Part shown: in pieces, positions 25,926-34,619 of the stretch
Layout of the letters: each line of letters opens with the position of its first letter
Numbering within the stretch: position 1 is the first letter of the stretch
DNA from: Acidobacteriota bacterium
GTDB lineage: Bacteria; Acidobacteriota; Blastocatellia; Pyrinomonadales; Pyrinomonadaceae
NCBI GenBank assembly: GCA_016715115.1
Contig: JADKBM010000013.1
Location: 496,001 to 560,000, forward strand
Direction: 5' to 3'
Length of the DNA: 64,000 nt
Translations under genes and position numbers: made by a program
The notes under the pieces: model-generated
Database searches by the model: none
Told to the model about the DNA's origin: nothing
What the model saw: the letters and a program-made list of their open reading frames with translations, nothing else

Positions 25926-27380
25926 CTACGCTTCGGTGGTCGAAATATCAACCTTTATTGACCGCCATTTCCCCTGCCTGAAGCGCCAGATGCTCAGGAC
26001 GCATCTCGCGATGTGGCCGGCTAGGATCGCCGTCCAGATGTGCCAAGGACTAAGCGTCGAGAACTCACGGATCGCGAAACAGATCCCGAGCGGGATCAAG
26101 ACCTGTGAAACGATCGAAATGTAGAGCGGGCTCTTCGTGTCACCAGTGCCCTGAAGTCCGCCGGTGTACGTCAGGGCGACCGAGACGAACAATCCTGAGA
26201 CACTCAGGAATCGAAGCAGTTGAACACCGATCTCGACCGTGAGCGGATCCTTCATCCCGAAAACCGCGAGCAGCTGAGCCGGGAAGAAAAAGAAAAAGAA
26301 GCCGACAAATGCGGCAACCGCGAGGCCAAACCGCGCAGCGGCGTGAACCGCGGCGTCGGCACGGTCGGGCTGCTTCGCGCCGAGATTCTGGCCGGCGACC
26401 GCAGCCGCCGCGCCGAGAAGCCCGAAAGATGTCCAGGTGATGAACGAAAAGAGCTGCGTGTACGAGACCGCGAACGCCGCCTGGGCTGCTGCGCTTTCCG
26501 CCAGCGACCCGATAAATGCCAGCATCAGGACGCCGCCGACGTTCATCGCGATGCCCTGGATCCCGGCCGGTAGTCCGAGTTTGAAGAGCTTTCTGATGAT
26601 CGAAAAATCAGGTGCGTAGCCGTTCTTTTGTTTGAGCGTCAGAACCCAACGCCCCGTCGCCAGGTTCCAAACCGAATAGATCGCCAAGAGCCCGGAAGCG
26701 AGGCAAGTTCCCATCGCCGCGCCTTTTGTGCCGAACGACGGGATCGGTCCGAGCCCGCGGATGAAAATGATGTTGAAGACGAGGTTCATAACCGTCAGCG
26801 CGATCGCCAGCCGCATCGGGGTTTTTGCGTCGCCCGCAGAACGAAGCGCGCCCCCGAGCATAAAGAACATCATCATTCCGACACTGAATAGAAACATTAT
26901 CCGCAGAAACGGAAGCGCTTCGGCCTTGACGCCGGCTTCGGCGTTGACGAGATCGAGCAGGTACGGAGAGGCGAAATAGCCGACCGGCGCGATGACGAAG
27001 AACGCGATGAAAACGGCCGTCAGAAATCCCTGATAAAACGTGCGGTCGACTTTCTCTTCCTCGCGCGCGCCGGTGAATCGCGAGATCATAATGTTCATCC
27101 CGATAAAGATCGACGAGACGAAGACGACGACGACCAAAAAGATCTGAAAGCTGACGCCGATCGCCGCATTACCCTTGAATCCGACGAGATTTCCGACAAG
27201 TATGTGATCGACGATGCCTTGAAGCCCGCCGACGGCGTTGGTCAGCATCGTCGGCCAGGCGATCTTCCAGACTGCCGGACCGAGCGGGCCTTCGACGATC
27301 GATCGGTCGTATCTTGATTTGTTTGGGACGGGCTCTTCGGATGAATTCTCAGCGTCTTGCTCGTCGGCCGTTTCGTCCAT
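25926..27380 (-). CDS. MATE-family efflux transporter
   Basis: 484 residues. An acidic N-terminal tail (MDETADEQDAENSSEEP) precedes about twelve membrane helices. Family features are GPAVWKIAWPTMLTNAVGGLQGIVDHILVG at the start of helix 1 and the internal pseudo-repeat around residue 270 (LFKLGLPAGIQGIAMNVGGV). It exports cationic drugs or metabolites using a Na+ or H+ gradient. The ATG at 27380 follows AGGAG; upstream in-frame sequence is not coding-like. Confidence 0.9.
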   Translation of the reverse strand: MDETADEQDAENSSEEPVPNKSRYDRSIVEGPLGPAVWKIAWPTMLTNAVGGLQGIVDHILVGNLVGFKGNAAIGVSFQIFLVVVVFVSSIFIGMNIMISRFTGAREEEKVDRTFYQGFLTAVFIAFFVIAPVGYFASPYLLDLVNAEAGVKAEALPFLRIMFLFSVGMMMFFMLGGALRSAGDAKTPMRLAIALTVMNLVFNIIFIRGLGPIPSFGTKGAAMGTCLASGLLAIYSVWNLATGRWVLTLKQKNGYAPDFSIIRKLFKLGLPAGIQGIAMNVGGVLMLAFIGSLAESAAAQAAFAVSYTQLFSFITWTSFGLLGAAAAVAGQNLGAKQPDRADAAVHAAARFGLAVAAFVGFFFFFFPAQLLAVFGMKDPLTVEIGVQLLRFLSVSGLFVSVALTYTGGLQGTGDTKSPLYISIVSQVLIPLGICFAIREFSTLSPWHIWTAILAGHIARCVLSIWRFRQGKWRSIKVDISTTEA

Positions 27381-27580
27381 TGATTGATCTCCTGCGGAAG
27401 TTGATGCGTAAGTATAGCGAAACCGTTCAGAAAGGTCATTTCGGATCGCATCAGATCGCGGTTCAAAAGACCGGTTGTCGGAGCCTAAAAAAAGGAATAT
27501 ATTGGAATTGACGGTGTCGTAAGGATGCCGGCATCGATGGTTAGCATTCAGCATCCGTTCAAAATCAAGGAGACTAACGA

Positions 27581-27805
27581 ATGAAAAAACTATTTGCGAC
27601 GCTAATGTTGCTGACGGCTGTTTCTTTTGCTTTCGCCGGCAAGGCGGGGGATTCGGACGGCGCTATTGAGAATCCGAAATCGCAGTATGCTCTCTGCCAC
27701 GACCAGAATGGTAAGTGGGATCCGCAGAGCAAATCCTGTGACCCGTATGCCTGCGGATGCCTGTTCCATCAGATCGAAGAGTTCATTATGGACATTTTCA
27801 GCTGA
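27581..27805 (+). CDS. Small secreted Cys-containing protein
   Basis: 74 residues. A clear signal peptide (MKKLFATLMLLTAVSFAFAG) leaves a mature part of about 54 residues with four Cys: one in YALCHDQNG and three in SCDPYACGCLF. AAGGAG precedes the ATG at a good distance, and a strong terminator follows at 27893-27918. It is an independently transcribed exported micro-protein. No family recognised; possible metal-binding or disulfide-linked peptide. Confidence 0.75.
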   Translation: MKKLFATLMLLTAVSFAFAGKAGDSDGAIENPKSQYALCHDQNGKWDPQSKSCDPYACGCLFHQIEEFIMDIFS

Positions 27806-27892
27806 TGATCGGTTGATTTTGTGACCTGATTTTAGGGCTTCCCAAACAGAAATTAATGGTCCGGAAGAAAATTGTCCGGATTCCAAACAAAT

Positions 27893-27918
27893 CGGGGGCT
27901 GCTTCCCAACAGCCCCCG
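27893..27918 (+). terminator. Rho-independent terminator
   Basis: CGGGGGCTG (27893-27901) pairs with CAGCCCCCG (27910-27918) around an 8-nt loop and is followed by CTTTTG. It lies about 90 bases after the small secreted protein gene. A 12-bp palindrome GACCCTAGGGTC follows at 27926-27937. Confidence 0.7.
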
Positions 27919-27999
27919 CTTTTGTGACCCTAGGGTCGCGGGTCAAAAATGCAGACCCGTTCAAAACTAACTCTTTGCATAGACTTTCGCATTAACTTC

Positions 28000-28827
28000 T
28001 CAACCAGCGGTCGATTGATTGAAACCACTGGTGTTTTTCAGCCGATAAACGCCGCTTTCGACCCGCTCCGCAAAGCCTTCACCGACGAGCTGATGATTCG
28101 CCATTCCGGTTTCCCAGCGGGCGAGGCCAATGGCTTTCGACAATTCACCGAGAATTGTCGTGCCGCACATCGCGAGAAACGCTCGGGCGATCTCGCGGAC
28201 CGCGGTCTCGCGTGAGATCTTCTTCGCCAATTCGTCGGGGAAACGGGCTTCGGCGAGCGTCCAGATGTAAGTGAATTTGGGTTCGTACAAAACTTCCTGC
28301 GGAACTACTTTGAGATGCATCTGCAATTGATCGAGTGCCTTGGTGAATTCCTTGCGGTCATCGATCCCGGCCTCTGCACGGAGATCGGCGCTCGCCATTT
28401 CCCATTCCTTTCGCAGAACCTTGAGGATCTTACGCGCGGCCGGCGAAAGTCTTTCCTTTTCGTCCTTTTTCGGAATCCCCCAGATCGCGTTGAAGCAGGG
28501 AACGAGCCGGGGCGCGACGAACATCGAGCGGCCCTTGACGAGTTTGCCGTAATAGACCTTCCCGCGCCGCATCACTTCGTCCTTTAACACCCACGCGAGA
28601 CTGGCTTCGGGGTCTTTCTGGACATTCCGCGGCATATGGGCGTCGCGCCGGCCGCAGACCGCGATGTAGACGCTCGGAAGATTCGTCCGCGCATCGGTCA
28701 GCCCAAGGCAAAACCCCAGATCTTCGACCATCGCCTCGATTTCCGCCGCCGTTTCGATCCGAAGAACCTCGTCTCGCCGCCATTTTCGGTCGCGAAAAAG
28801 TTCAGCCTCTTCGGGAAGCGATTTCAT
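28000..28827 (-). CDS. AlkZ/YcaQ-related winged-helix protein
   Basis: 275 residues, cytoplasmic. Segments LPSVYIAVCGRRDAHMP, LAWVLKDEVMRRGKVYYGKL and FTYIWTLAEARFP resemble proteins annotated as AlkZ-related; some relatives are DNA glycosylases that unhook crosslinks. I cannot identify the catalytic QxQ or QxD motif of true YcaQ enzymes, so activity is uncertain. ATG at 28827 is chosen because upstream in-frame sequence is repeat DNA (GTGCAAAGTGCATAG units). Confidence 0.55.
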   Translation of the reverse strand: MKSLPEEAELFRDRKWRRDEVLRIETAAEIEAMVEDLGFCLGLTDARTNLPSVYIAVCGRRDAHMPRNVQKDPEASLAWVLKDEVMRRGKVYYGKLVKGRSMFVAPRLVPCFNAIWGIPKKDEKERLSPAARKILKVLRKEWEMASADLRAEAGIDDRKEFTKALDQLQMHLKVVPQEVLYEPKFTYIWTLAEARFPDELAKKISRETAVREIARAFLAMCGTTILGELSKAIGLARWETGMANHQLVGEGFAERVESGVYRLKNTSGFNQSTAG

Positions 28828-28854
28828 ACCGACTAAAATAGCACAGGCAGGGAG

Positions 28855-28972
28855 CAGTGCAGAGTGCAAAGTGCATAGTGCAGAAGTGCAGAAGCGCAGA
28901 GTGCAAAGTGCATAGTTCGTAAGTTCGTAAGTTCGACTATGCACTTTGCACTCTGCACTCTGCACTGTTCCT
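28855..28972. repeat. Hairpin-forming GTGCAAAGTGCATAG repeats
   Basis: Two direct copies of an AGAGTGCAAAGTGCATAGT motif are followed by an inverted copy. The inner pair forms a perfect 21-bp stem (28896-28916 with 28936-28956) around a 19-nt loop containing TCGTAAGTTCGTAAGTTCG. It lies between the starts of the AlkZ-like gene and the end of the glycine-zipper gene, both on the minus strand. Confidence 0.85.
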
Positions 28973-30539
28973 ATCGATTCGGTGATGACGACTGGACCGT
29001 CACCGTCGAACCTTGTTTCAGTTCGAGATCGTCCTTGCCCTGGAGCACGACCGAGCCCGCGCCGGCGCTGCCGCCGATGATCGCGCCGATCGCCGCGCCT
29101 TTGCCGCCGCCGAGGATCGCGCCGATCAGCGCTCCGGCCCCCGCGCCGATGCCGCCGCGCTTGACGGTCTCTTTCGTCTGGCTGTCGCCCTTTGCGGTGC
29201 CTTCGGTGTCGATCTTGACGGTCTTGCCGTTTTGATCGGTGACCGACTGAAGGTAACCGGCAAAATCGTACGTCTCACCGCTGCGCAGGGTTATCTTCTC
29301 GAAATTGAACGTCAGCTTCGAGCGGCCGGTGACCTTGCCGGAACGGTTGATGCCGCTGATATAACCCTCGATGACCGCGCCGCGATATTCATTTGGCGAC
29401 TGGACCGTCATCCGAAAGCGATCGTTGTTCTGCGAGATCTTTGTCGACAGGTCATTCTCGAGAATTCCGCTGATGATCGTTCCGCCGGGTACGATGAAGT
29501 CCCCGGTTCGCTGCGTGCGCGTCGTCGGAGCATTCGGATCGTCGGTCGGATCGTTCGACGAATAGGTCTGGTTGTCCTGATCGGCGTCCGTCGTTGTGGT
29601 CGTCGTCACGGTACTCGGATTCGTATCGATATCGAGACGCGCGACTTGATCGGTCTTGTTGTAGAAACTATCGGCGAAAACGGTCTGACTCAAATACTTC
29701 GTCGTGATCCGGCGCGTCACCTTGAGCCCGCGCCCGCCATCCTCGATCGCGAACGTGATCGTGTAATCCGATTCACCGCCGAGACTTGAGATCGTCAGAT
29801 CCTGTTTGCCGAGCAGAGCGCGAACGCGAACGTTTGTGCCGCTTGAATTCTCGACCCTTGTGCGTCCGTCGGCTGTAAAGGTCACCGCCGGGGCGCGCGT
29901 CGATGCAAGCGTCACCTGGTTGCCACGGATCTCGATCGCGATCTGTTCCGCCGCTTCGAGCTTGTTTTCGAGGTCCTGTCGCTCGGCGTCGGAAACGTCG
30001 CTGTTCTCGACGATGTCGCGCGTGTCTTCGCTGCGCGAGGCGTCAAGCTGATATGTGCCTGTAAGCGAATTCGACGACATCGGCATTGTCCGAGTCGTGT
30101 TTCCGCCCGCGTTCCAGTCCCAGTTGACCGAATAATTTCTCGCCAAACGGTCAAGCAGCGTCCGGACATCGTTCCAGTCTTTCTGGACGGTGTCGTTGAC
30201 GCGGTTCGACCGGAGATAATCCGAGATCGATTTCGCCGCGTTCAAGACGTCGAGCACGTCGTCGGCGTTTTCGCGGCGCTGATTGAGGTTGGTCTGAAAG
30301 GCCCGGATGAGACGGTCAAGTTCGACGACGTCGTTTTCGAGCGAATCGACATCGTCCGAATCGCGAAGTCCGTAGCGAAGGCTGTAACGCAGATCATCGA
30401 CTTTCGAGTCGAGACTCCGCAAAGTGCCCGCCACCTCACGCTGGTTCGGCGCCTTTTGCGCCAGCGCACTGCCCGCCAAACCCAAAACCGCCAAAACCGC
30501 TATCACATAGACCGAAACCAAGCTTTTCATTATGCTCAT
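28971..30539 (-). CDS. Secreted protein with C-terminal glycine zipper
   Basis: 522 residues with a signal peptide (MKSLVSVYVIAVLAVLGLAG...LAQ). A helical region follows (about 30-140, Asp/Leu/Arg-rich). Then comes a beta-rich Ser/Thr/Asn-rich middle with a low-complexity TTTTTTDADQDNQ stretch. The C-terminus is a glycine zipper (GIGAGAGALIGAILGGGKG) suited to membrane insertion or oligomerisation. Typical of large exported Acidobacteriota proteins without known function. ATG at 30539 has AAGGAG upstream; ATG at 30530 is an alternative. Confidence 0.8.
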   Translation of the reverse strand: MSIMKSLVSVYVIAVLAVLGLAGSALAQKAPNQREVAGTLRSLDSKVDDLRYSLRYGLRDSDDVDSLENDVVELDRLIRAFQTNLNQRRENADDVLDVLNAAKSISDYLRSNRVNDTVQKDWNDVRTLLDRLARNYSVNWDWNAGGNTTRTMPMSSNSLTGTYQLDASRSEDTRDIVENSDVSDAERQDLENKLEAAEQIAIEIRGNQVTLASTRAPAVTFTADGRTRVENSSGTNVRVRALLGKQDLTISSLGGESDYTITFAIEDGGRGLKVTRRITTKYLSQTVFADSFYNKTDQVARLDIDTNPSTVTTTTTTDADQDNQTYSSNDPTDDPNAPTTRTQRTGDFIVPGGTIISGILENDLSTKISQNNDRFRMTVQSPNEYRGAVIEGYISGINRSGKVTGRSKLTFNFEKITLRSGETYDFAGYLQSVTDQNGKTVKIDTEGTAKGDSQTKETVKRGGIGAGAGALIGAILGGGKGAAIGAIIGGSAGAGSVVLQGKDDLELKQGSTVTVQSSSPNR

Positions 30540-30721
30540 TTTTATCGTTGCTCCTTCCGTTCGTGCACGAGTTACCAACCATTTCGTGCTCGCGATACTT
30601 TAGAAGCAGATTTCGTGCCATAAAGTTGTTCGCCGATTCGGTTCATTATCCGGGTCGAAAAACCTATAATTGAGAACGTAAGCAAATTACGTTCAGGCGT
30701 TCAATTCAAGGAGACAGAAAG

Positions 30722-31147
30722 ATGTCGGATATTCAAGCAAAAGCGGTCGTACAATGGGCGGGAGATGATCTATACATCGGGACATCACCCAGCGGTCATT
30801 CTATAACTGTTGATACCAAAGGAGAAAACAAGACGGCGCCGTCGCCCGTCGAACTGCTGATGATCGCTGTCGCCGGATGCACGGCGGTCGACGTCGTTTC
30901 GATCCTGCAGAAGAAACGGCAGAAGATCACGGCGTACCGGGCCGAGATCTCGGGGACGCGCCGTGAAGATCATCCGCGTGCGTTCACGTCCTTCCATATT
31001 CACCATTTGGTGTACGGTCACGACGTTTCCGAACAAGCGGTCGCGCGTGCGATCGAACTTTCGGACACGAAATACTGTTCGGTCGCGGCGACCGTGCGTC
31101 CGGCGGCCGAGATCGAGACGACCTTCGAGATCATCGAATCGGAGTAG
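30722..31147 (+). CDS. OsmC/Ohr-family peroxiredoxin-like protein
   Basis: 141 residues. The two redox Cys are Cys53 (VAGCTAVD) and Cys119 (DTKYCSVAATV), the arrangement of OsmC/YhfA proteins that reduce organic hydroperoxides through a Cys-Cys pair. AAGGAGACAGAAAG precedes the ATG. Cytoplasmic. Closest in style to the YhfA subgroup. A TGGAGCGC repeat begins right after the stop. Confidence 0.9.
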   Translation: MSDIQAKAVVQWAGDDLYIGTSPSGHSITVDTKGENKTAPSPVELLMIAVAGCTAVDVVSILQKKRQKITAYRAEISGTRREDHPRAFTSFHIHHLVYGHDVSEQAVARAIELSDTKYCSVAATVRPAAEIETTFEIIESE

Positions 31148-31149
31148 AA

Positions 31150-31258
31150 CGCAAGCGAACTGGAGCGCAAGCGTCCCCGACTGGAGCGCAAGCGTCCCCG
31201 ACTGGAGCGCAAGCGTCCCCGCTTGCAATGAGCGCGCAGCGCGAACGGCCGCGGATGG
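31150..31258. repeat. TGGAGCGCAAGCG element, copy B
   Basis: Three direct TGGAGCGCAAGCGTCCCCG units, then CTTGCAATGAGCGCGCAGCGCG. The inverted closing half seen in copies A and C is missing, so this copy is partial. It directly follows the OsmC stop codon. Confidence 0.85.
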
Positions 31259-31305
31259 AACGACACCAATTGCGGAATTTCAATATTTATTCCAGAATTG
31301 CACGG

Positions 31306-32118
31306 ATGAAATCACAACTGGCACCCGAAGAGATCGAACTGAACAAAAAGCGGAAGGTCCTCGACCGTTTGAAGGACCGCCTCGCCGACAGCGAGGAAGA
31401 GATGGCCGATCTGCGGGCGGAACTCGAACAGTTCGAAGCGCGTTACAAGATGGATGTCGCGCGGTTTTATCACGACTTTGACGAGATCGAGGCGCAGATC
31501 GCCGAAGAAGAGGCGAAACTCGTTCCGGACGATGAGGAGATCAAGAAACGGGCCGAAGAACTTCGACGGCGCGCGGAAGAGTCCGCGATTGACGCCGACG
31601 AAGCAGAAGCTTGGGACAAATTGCGGCCGACTGCAGCGGCGAAAAAGGCGTATCACGATCTGGCGCGCATCATTCATCCGGATCTCGCCCTCGACGCCGC
31701 CGAGAAAGAGCGCCGTCACGCGCTGATGGCGACGCTGAACGACGCTTATTCCGCCGGCGACCAGGCGCGGCTCGACAAGCTCGTCGAGGATTTTCGGGAC
31801 TCTCCCGATTTGGTCAAAGGCGATTCGGTGGGAGACGAGCTGGTCCGGGCGATCCGGCAGATCTATCAGATCAAAAAACGGCTGATTGAGCTTGGAAGAG
31901 AAAAAGCGGACGCCGAACAGTCGGAATTGTACGACCTTCGTCAAAAGGTCGAGGCCGAACTGCGTGAAGGCCGCGATCTGCTCAAGCAGATGGCCGAACG
32001 GACGAAGACGCACATCCGCAAGGCCGAAAGAAGGCTCGCGAATCTCAAGAACCTGAATATCGCCCAGGAAGAATACGTTCGTGAAAAGTACGGAATGGAT
32101 ATTTCGGAATTTCGATGA
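31306..32118 (+). CDS. Coiled-coil protein with central J-domain
   Basis: 270 residues. A long charged coiled coil (about 5-100) is followed by a J-domain-like segment AKKAYHDLARIIHPDLAL, which holds the HPD motif that stimulates DnaK-type chaperones. The C-terminal half is again coiled-coil. Cytoplasmic. Probably a co-chaperone or scaffold. ATG at 31306 is chosen because the upstream frame runs through a repeat. The next gene begins 30 bases after its stop. Confidence 0.8.
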   Translation: MKSQLAPEEIELNKKRKVLDRLKDRLADSEEEMADLRAELEQFEARYKMDVARFYHDFDEIEAQIAEEEAKLVPDDEEIKKRAEELRRRAEESAIDADEAEAWDKLRPTAAAKKAYHDLARIIHPDLALDAAEKERRHALMATLNDAYSAGDQARLDKLVEDFRDSPDLVKGDSVGDELVRAIRQIYQIKKRLIELGREKADAEQSELYDLRQKVEAELREGRDLLKQMAERTKTHIRKAERRLANLKNLNIAQEEYVREKYGMDISEFR

Positions 32119-32148
32119 TCAGACCGGCTGAGGCCGGAACCCAAAACA

Positions 32149-33252
32149 ATGGAAAATGCCCCTGAGATAAACAAAGAAAATGTAAATCGTTTTTTATGTC
32201 CGAATTGCTCGGCGAATATGGTCTTCGACGCGGCGCTCGGAAAACTCGCCTGCCCGTATTGCGAGCACGCGCAGGAGGTCGCCGCCGAGGGTTCTGTCGA
32301 TGAACGCGACTTCTATGAATTCATCGATCGCGCCGCGCAGAATCTGCAGCCGATGGCGCAGAACGCGATGCAGGTCAACTGCGACAGTTGCGGCGCGATC
32401 GTCAATTTCACGCCGCCCGAAACAGCGACCTCGTGTGCCTTCTGCGGCGGCAAGATCGTCGCCCAGCCGAAGGCGGCCGATCCGCTCGTTGCGCCCGAAG
32501 GGGTTTTGCCTTTCTCGGTTCCGCCGCCGCAGGCGATCTCGAATTTCAAAACTTGGATCGGGTCGCTCTGGTTCGCGCCGTCGGCGCTCAAGACGATGGC
32601 GACGGCCGACAAATTGTCGAGCATTTACATTCCTTATTGGACCTACGACGCATCGACCCAAAGCTCTTACAGCGGCGAGCGCGGCGATTATTATTACGAG
32701 ACAGAGTATTACGAGGAGAACGGCGAGCAAAAGTCGCGGCAGGTCCGGCACACGCGCTGGTCGTACGCCAGCGGACAGGTCGGGCGTTTTTTCGACGATG
32801 TCTGCATTCCGGCGACGACCTCGCTGTCAGAAGAATATCTCCGAAGGCTCGAGCCGTGGGACCTCGACCAGTTGAAACCGTATGAACCTGCCTATTTGTC
32901 GGGACACAAGGCGCAAACCTACCAGATCGCACTCGATGCCGGGTTCGAGAAGTTCAAGGGAATCGCTTACGACGTAATTTGCGCGGATGTTCGCCACGAC
33001 ATCGGCGGCGACGAACAACGCATCGGCAACGTCACGACCGAATACGGCGACGTCACGTTCAAGCATTTGCTGCTCCCGATCTACGCCGGCGCCTATCGGT
33101 TCAATGAAAAGGTCTTTCAGATCGTCGTCAACGGCCGCACCGGCGAGGTCCAGGGCGATCGGCCCTACAGCTGGATGAAGATCGGCTGTCTGGTGTTCGT
33201 GATCGTCGCCATTATTCTGATCGTCATTGCGCTGATCGCCGCGCTGAAATAA
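32149..33252 (+). CDS. Membrane-anchored double zinc-ribbon protein
   Basis: 367 residues. Two zinc ribbons open the protein: CPNC...CPYC (about 17-38) and CDSC...CAFC (about 78-98). A globular region follows with FKTWIGSLWFAP, IPYWTYDAST and LLLPIYAGAYRF, and a single C-terminal membrane helix from about 342. The plan is that of TFIIB-type zinc-ribbon membrane proteins of unknown role. Likely co-transcribed with the J-domain gene upstream; a strong stem-loop follows 30 bases after the stop. Confidence 0.85.
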   Translation: MENAPEINKENVNRFLCPNCSANMVFDAALGKLACPYCEHAQEVAAEGSVDERDFYEFIDRAAQNLQPMAQNAMQVNCDSCGAIVNFTPPETATSCAFCGGKIVAQPKAADPLVAPEGVLPFSVPPPQAISNFKTWIGSLWFAPSALKTMATADKLSSIYIPYWTYDASTQSSYSGERGDYYYETEYYEENGEQKSRQVRHTRWSYASGQVGRFFDDVCIPATTSLSEEYLRRLEPWDLDQLKPYEPAYLSGHKAQTYQIALDAGFEKFKGIAYDVICADVRHDIGGDEQRIGNVTTEYGDVTFKHLLLPIYAGAYRFNEKVFQIVVNGRTGEVQGDRPYSWMKIGCLVFVIVAIILIVIALIAALK

Positions 33253-33281
33253 GGAAATCGGCAAGGAGAGCGACAGAGGTC

Positions 33282-33311
33282 CGCTGTTCGATCGTCAACG
33301 ATCGAACAGCG
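33282..33311 (+). terminator. Perfect 13-bp stem-loop
   Basis: CGCTGTTCGATCG (33282-33294) pairs exactly with CGATCGAACAGCG (33299-33311) around the tetraloop TCAA. It is followed by TAAAACG instead of a U-tract. It could end the transcript of 31306-33252 or stabilise its 3' end. Confidence 0.5.
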
Positions 33312-33421
33312 TAAAACGTCGCAAATCTCAAGTAAGACTCACGTCCGAGCGTTCCTTCAAAATCCTTGTGTGGGTATTTTTACCCGATTCGATCGTTGAT
33401 GTCAACGAAAACTTCTCGGAC

Positions 33422-33577
33422 TGGAGCGCAAGCCGACTGGAGCGCAAGCCGACTGGAGCGCAAGCGTCCCCGCTTGCAACGGCGTGGAACGCCGTAAAGC
33501 CGTTGAACCTGGAGCGCTGGTTTCCCCGGCGCTGTTCGCGCTCCGCGCTCAGTGCAAGCGGGGACGCTTGCGCTCCA
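33422..33577. repeat. TGGAGCGCAAGCG inverted-repeat element, copy C
   Basis: Three TGGAGCGCAAGC units, CGTCCCCGCTTGCAACGGCG, a middle with GGCGTGGAACGCC, and the inverted closing half TGCAAGCGGGGACGCTTGCG followed by CTCCA. Same architecture as copy A at 17375-17514. It lies between the zinc-ribbon gene and the convergent SDR gene. Confidence 0.85.
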
Positions 33578-33591
33578 GTCGAAATCCCAAA

Positions 33592-34374
33592 TCACCCAAG
33601 ACTCGTTCCAAGCAACCATTGACCACCGTCGACGACGAGTGTCACGCCGTTGACGTAGCTCGCGGCGTCCGACGCGAGGAAGAGCGCGGCGTTTTCGATG
33701 TCGGCGATACGGCCGAAACGCTGCAGCGGGATTCGCTTCGTCAGCTTGTCTTTCAACTCCGGCGGCAAAAGGCGCTTCATTCCTTCGGTGTCCTCGATCG
33801 GGCCGGGCGCGATGCCGTTGACGCGTATTCCGTAGCGTCCCCATTCGACCGAAAGATTGCGCGTGATCGCGTCGACTCCGGCTTTCGCGGCCGAAACGTG
33901 GATCTGCATCGGCGTCGCAAGATAATGAAGCGTCGCGGAGATGTTCAGGATCTGGCCCTTGGATTTCTTCAGCTCTTCGAACGCCGCCCGGCACACGTTG
34001 AATGTGCCTTTCGTATCAATATCGACGACCGTCCCGAAGCCGTTGGCCGAAAGTTCGTTGGCCTTGCACAAGAAGTTGCCGGCGGCGCCGTTGACGACGA
34101 TGTCGATCTGGCCGTAATGCGAAGCAGTTGCGGCGATCGCGCGTTCGACTGCTTCGTAGTCGCGGACATCCGCGACGACCGTGAAACACTCGCCGCCGTT
34201 ATCCTCGACGAGTTTCTTCATCGCGTCGAGGTTTTCCTGTTTCCGCGAAGTGATCGCGAGCCGCGCCCCGGCTTCCGCGAACGCCCGCGCGACGCCTCCG
34301 GTGATGCCCGTTCCGCCGCCTGTTACAAAAGCCGTCTTTCCCTGTAAAATGTTATCCGCAAATACTTTCGTCAT
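33592..34374 (-). CDS. SDR protein, 2,4-dienoyl-CoA reductase-like
   Basis: 260 residues. NAD(P)-binding TGGGTGITGG near residue 19, NGAAGNFLC where classical SDRs have NNAG, and VSAAKAGVDAITRNLSVEWG around the active-site Lys. The usual catalytic Tyr four residues before that Lys is missing, as in peroxisomal-type 2,4-dienoyl-CoA reductases and trans-2-enoyl reductases. Role in unsaturated fatty acid beta-oxidation is likely. ATG at 34374: the frame runs on into a tandem repeat, giving a spurious FPFPFSLFPF extension. Confidence 0.88.
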   Translation of the reverse strand: MTKVFADNILQGKTAFVTGGGTGITGGVARAFAEAGARLAITSRKQENLDAMKKLVEDNGGECFTVVADVRDYEAVERAIAATASHYGQIDIVVNGAAGNFLCKANELSANGFGTVVDIDTKGTFNVCRAAFEELKKSKGQILNISATLHYLATPMQIHVSAAKAGVDAITRNLSVEWGRYGIRVNGIAPGPIEDTEGMKRLLPPELKDKLTKRIPLQRFGRIADIENAALFLASDAASYVNGVTLVVDGGQWLLGTSLG

Positions 34375-34383
34375 ACAGATAAG

Positions 34384-34573
34384 GTAAAAAGGAAAAGGGA
34401 AAAAGGCAAAAGGGGAAAAGGGAAAAGGGAAAAGGGAAAAGGGAAAAGGGAAAAGGGAAAAGGGAAAAGGGAAAAGGGAAAAGGGAAAAGGGAAAAGGGG
34501 AAAAGGGAAAAAGGCAAAAGGGAAAAAGGAAAAGGGGAAAAGGCAGAGGGGAAAAGGCAAAGGGAAAGGGAAT
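34384..34573. repeat. Polypurine GGGAAAA tandem repeat in a divergent intergenic region
   Basis: About 190 bp of almost uninterrupted purines on the plus strand, built of GGGAAAA heptamers with a few GGCAAAA variants. It lies between the start of the minus-strand SDR gene (34374) and the start region of the plus-strand lipoprotein gene (34572/34620), so it occupies both promoters. Confidence 0.95.
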
Positions 34574-34619
34574 GCAGAAACCCAAACAAACATCAGGTAA
34601 TTGGTCTAGGGGTGAAGGG

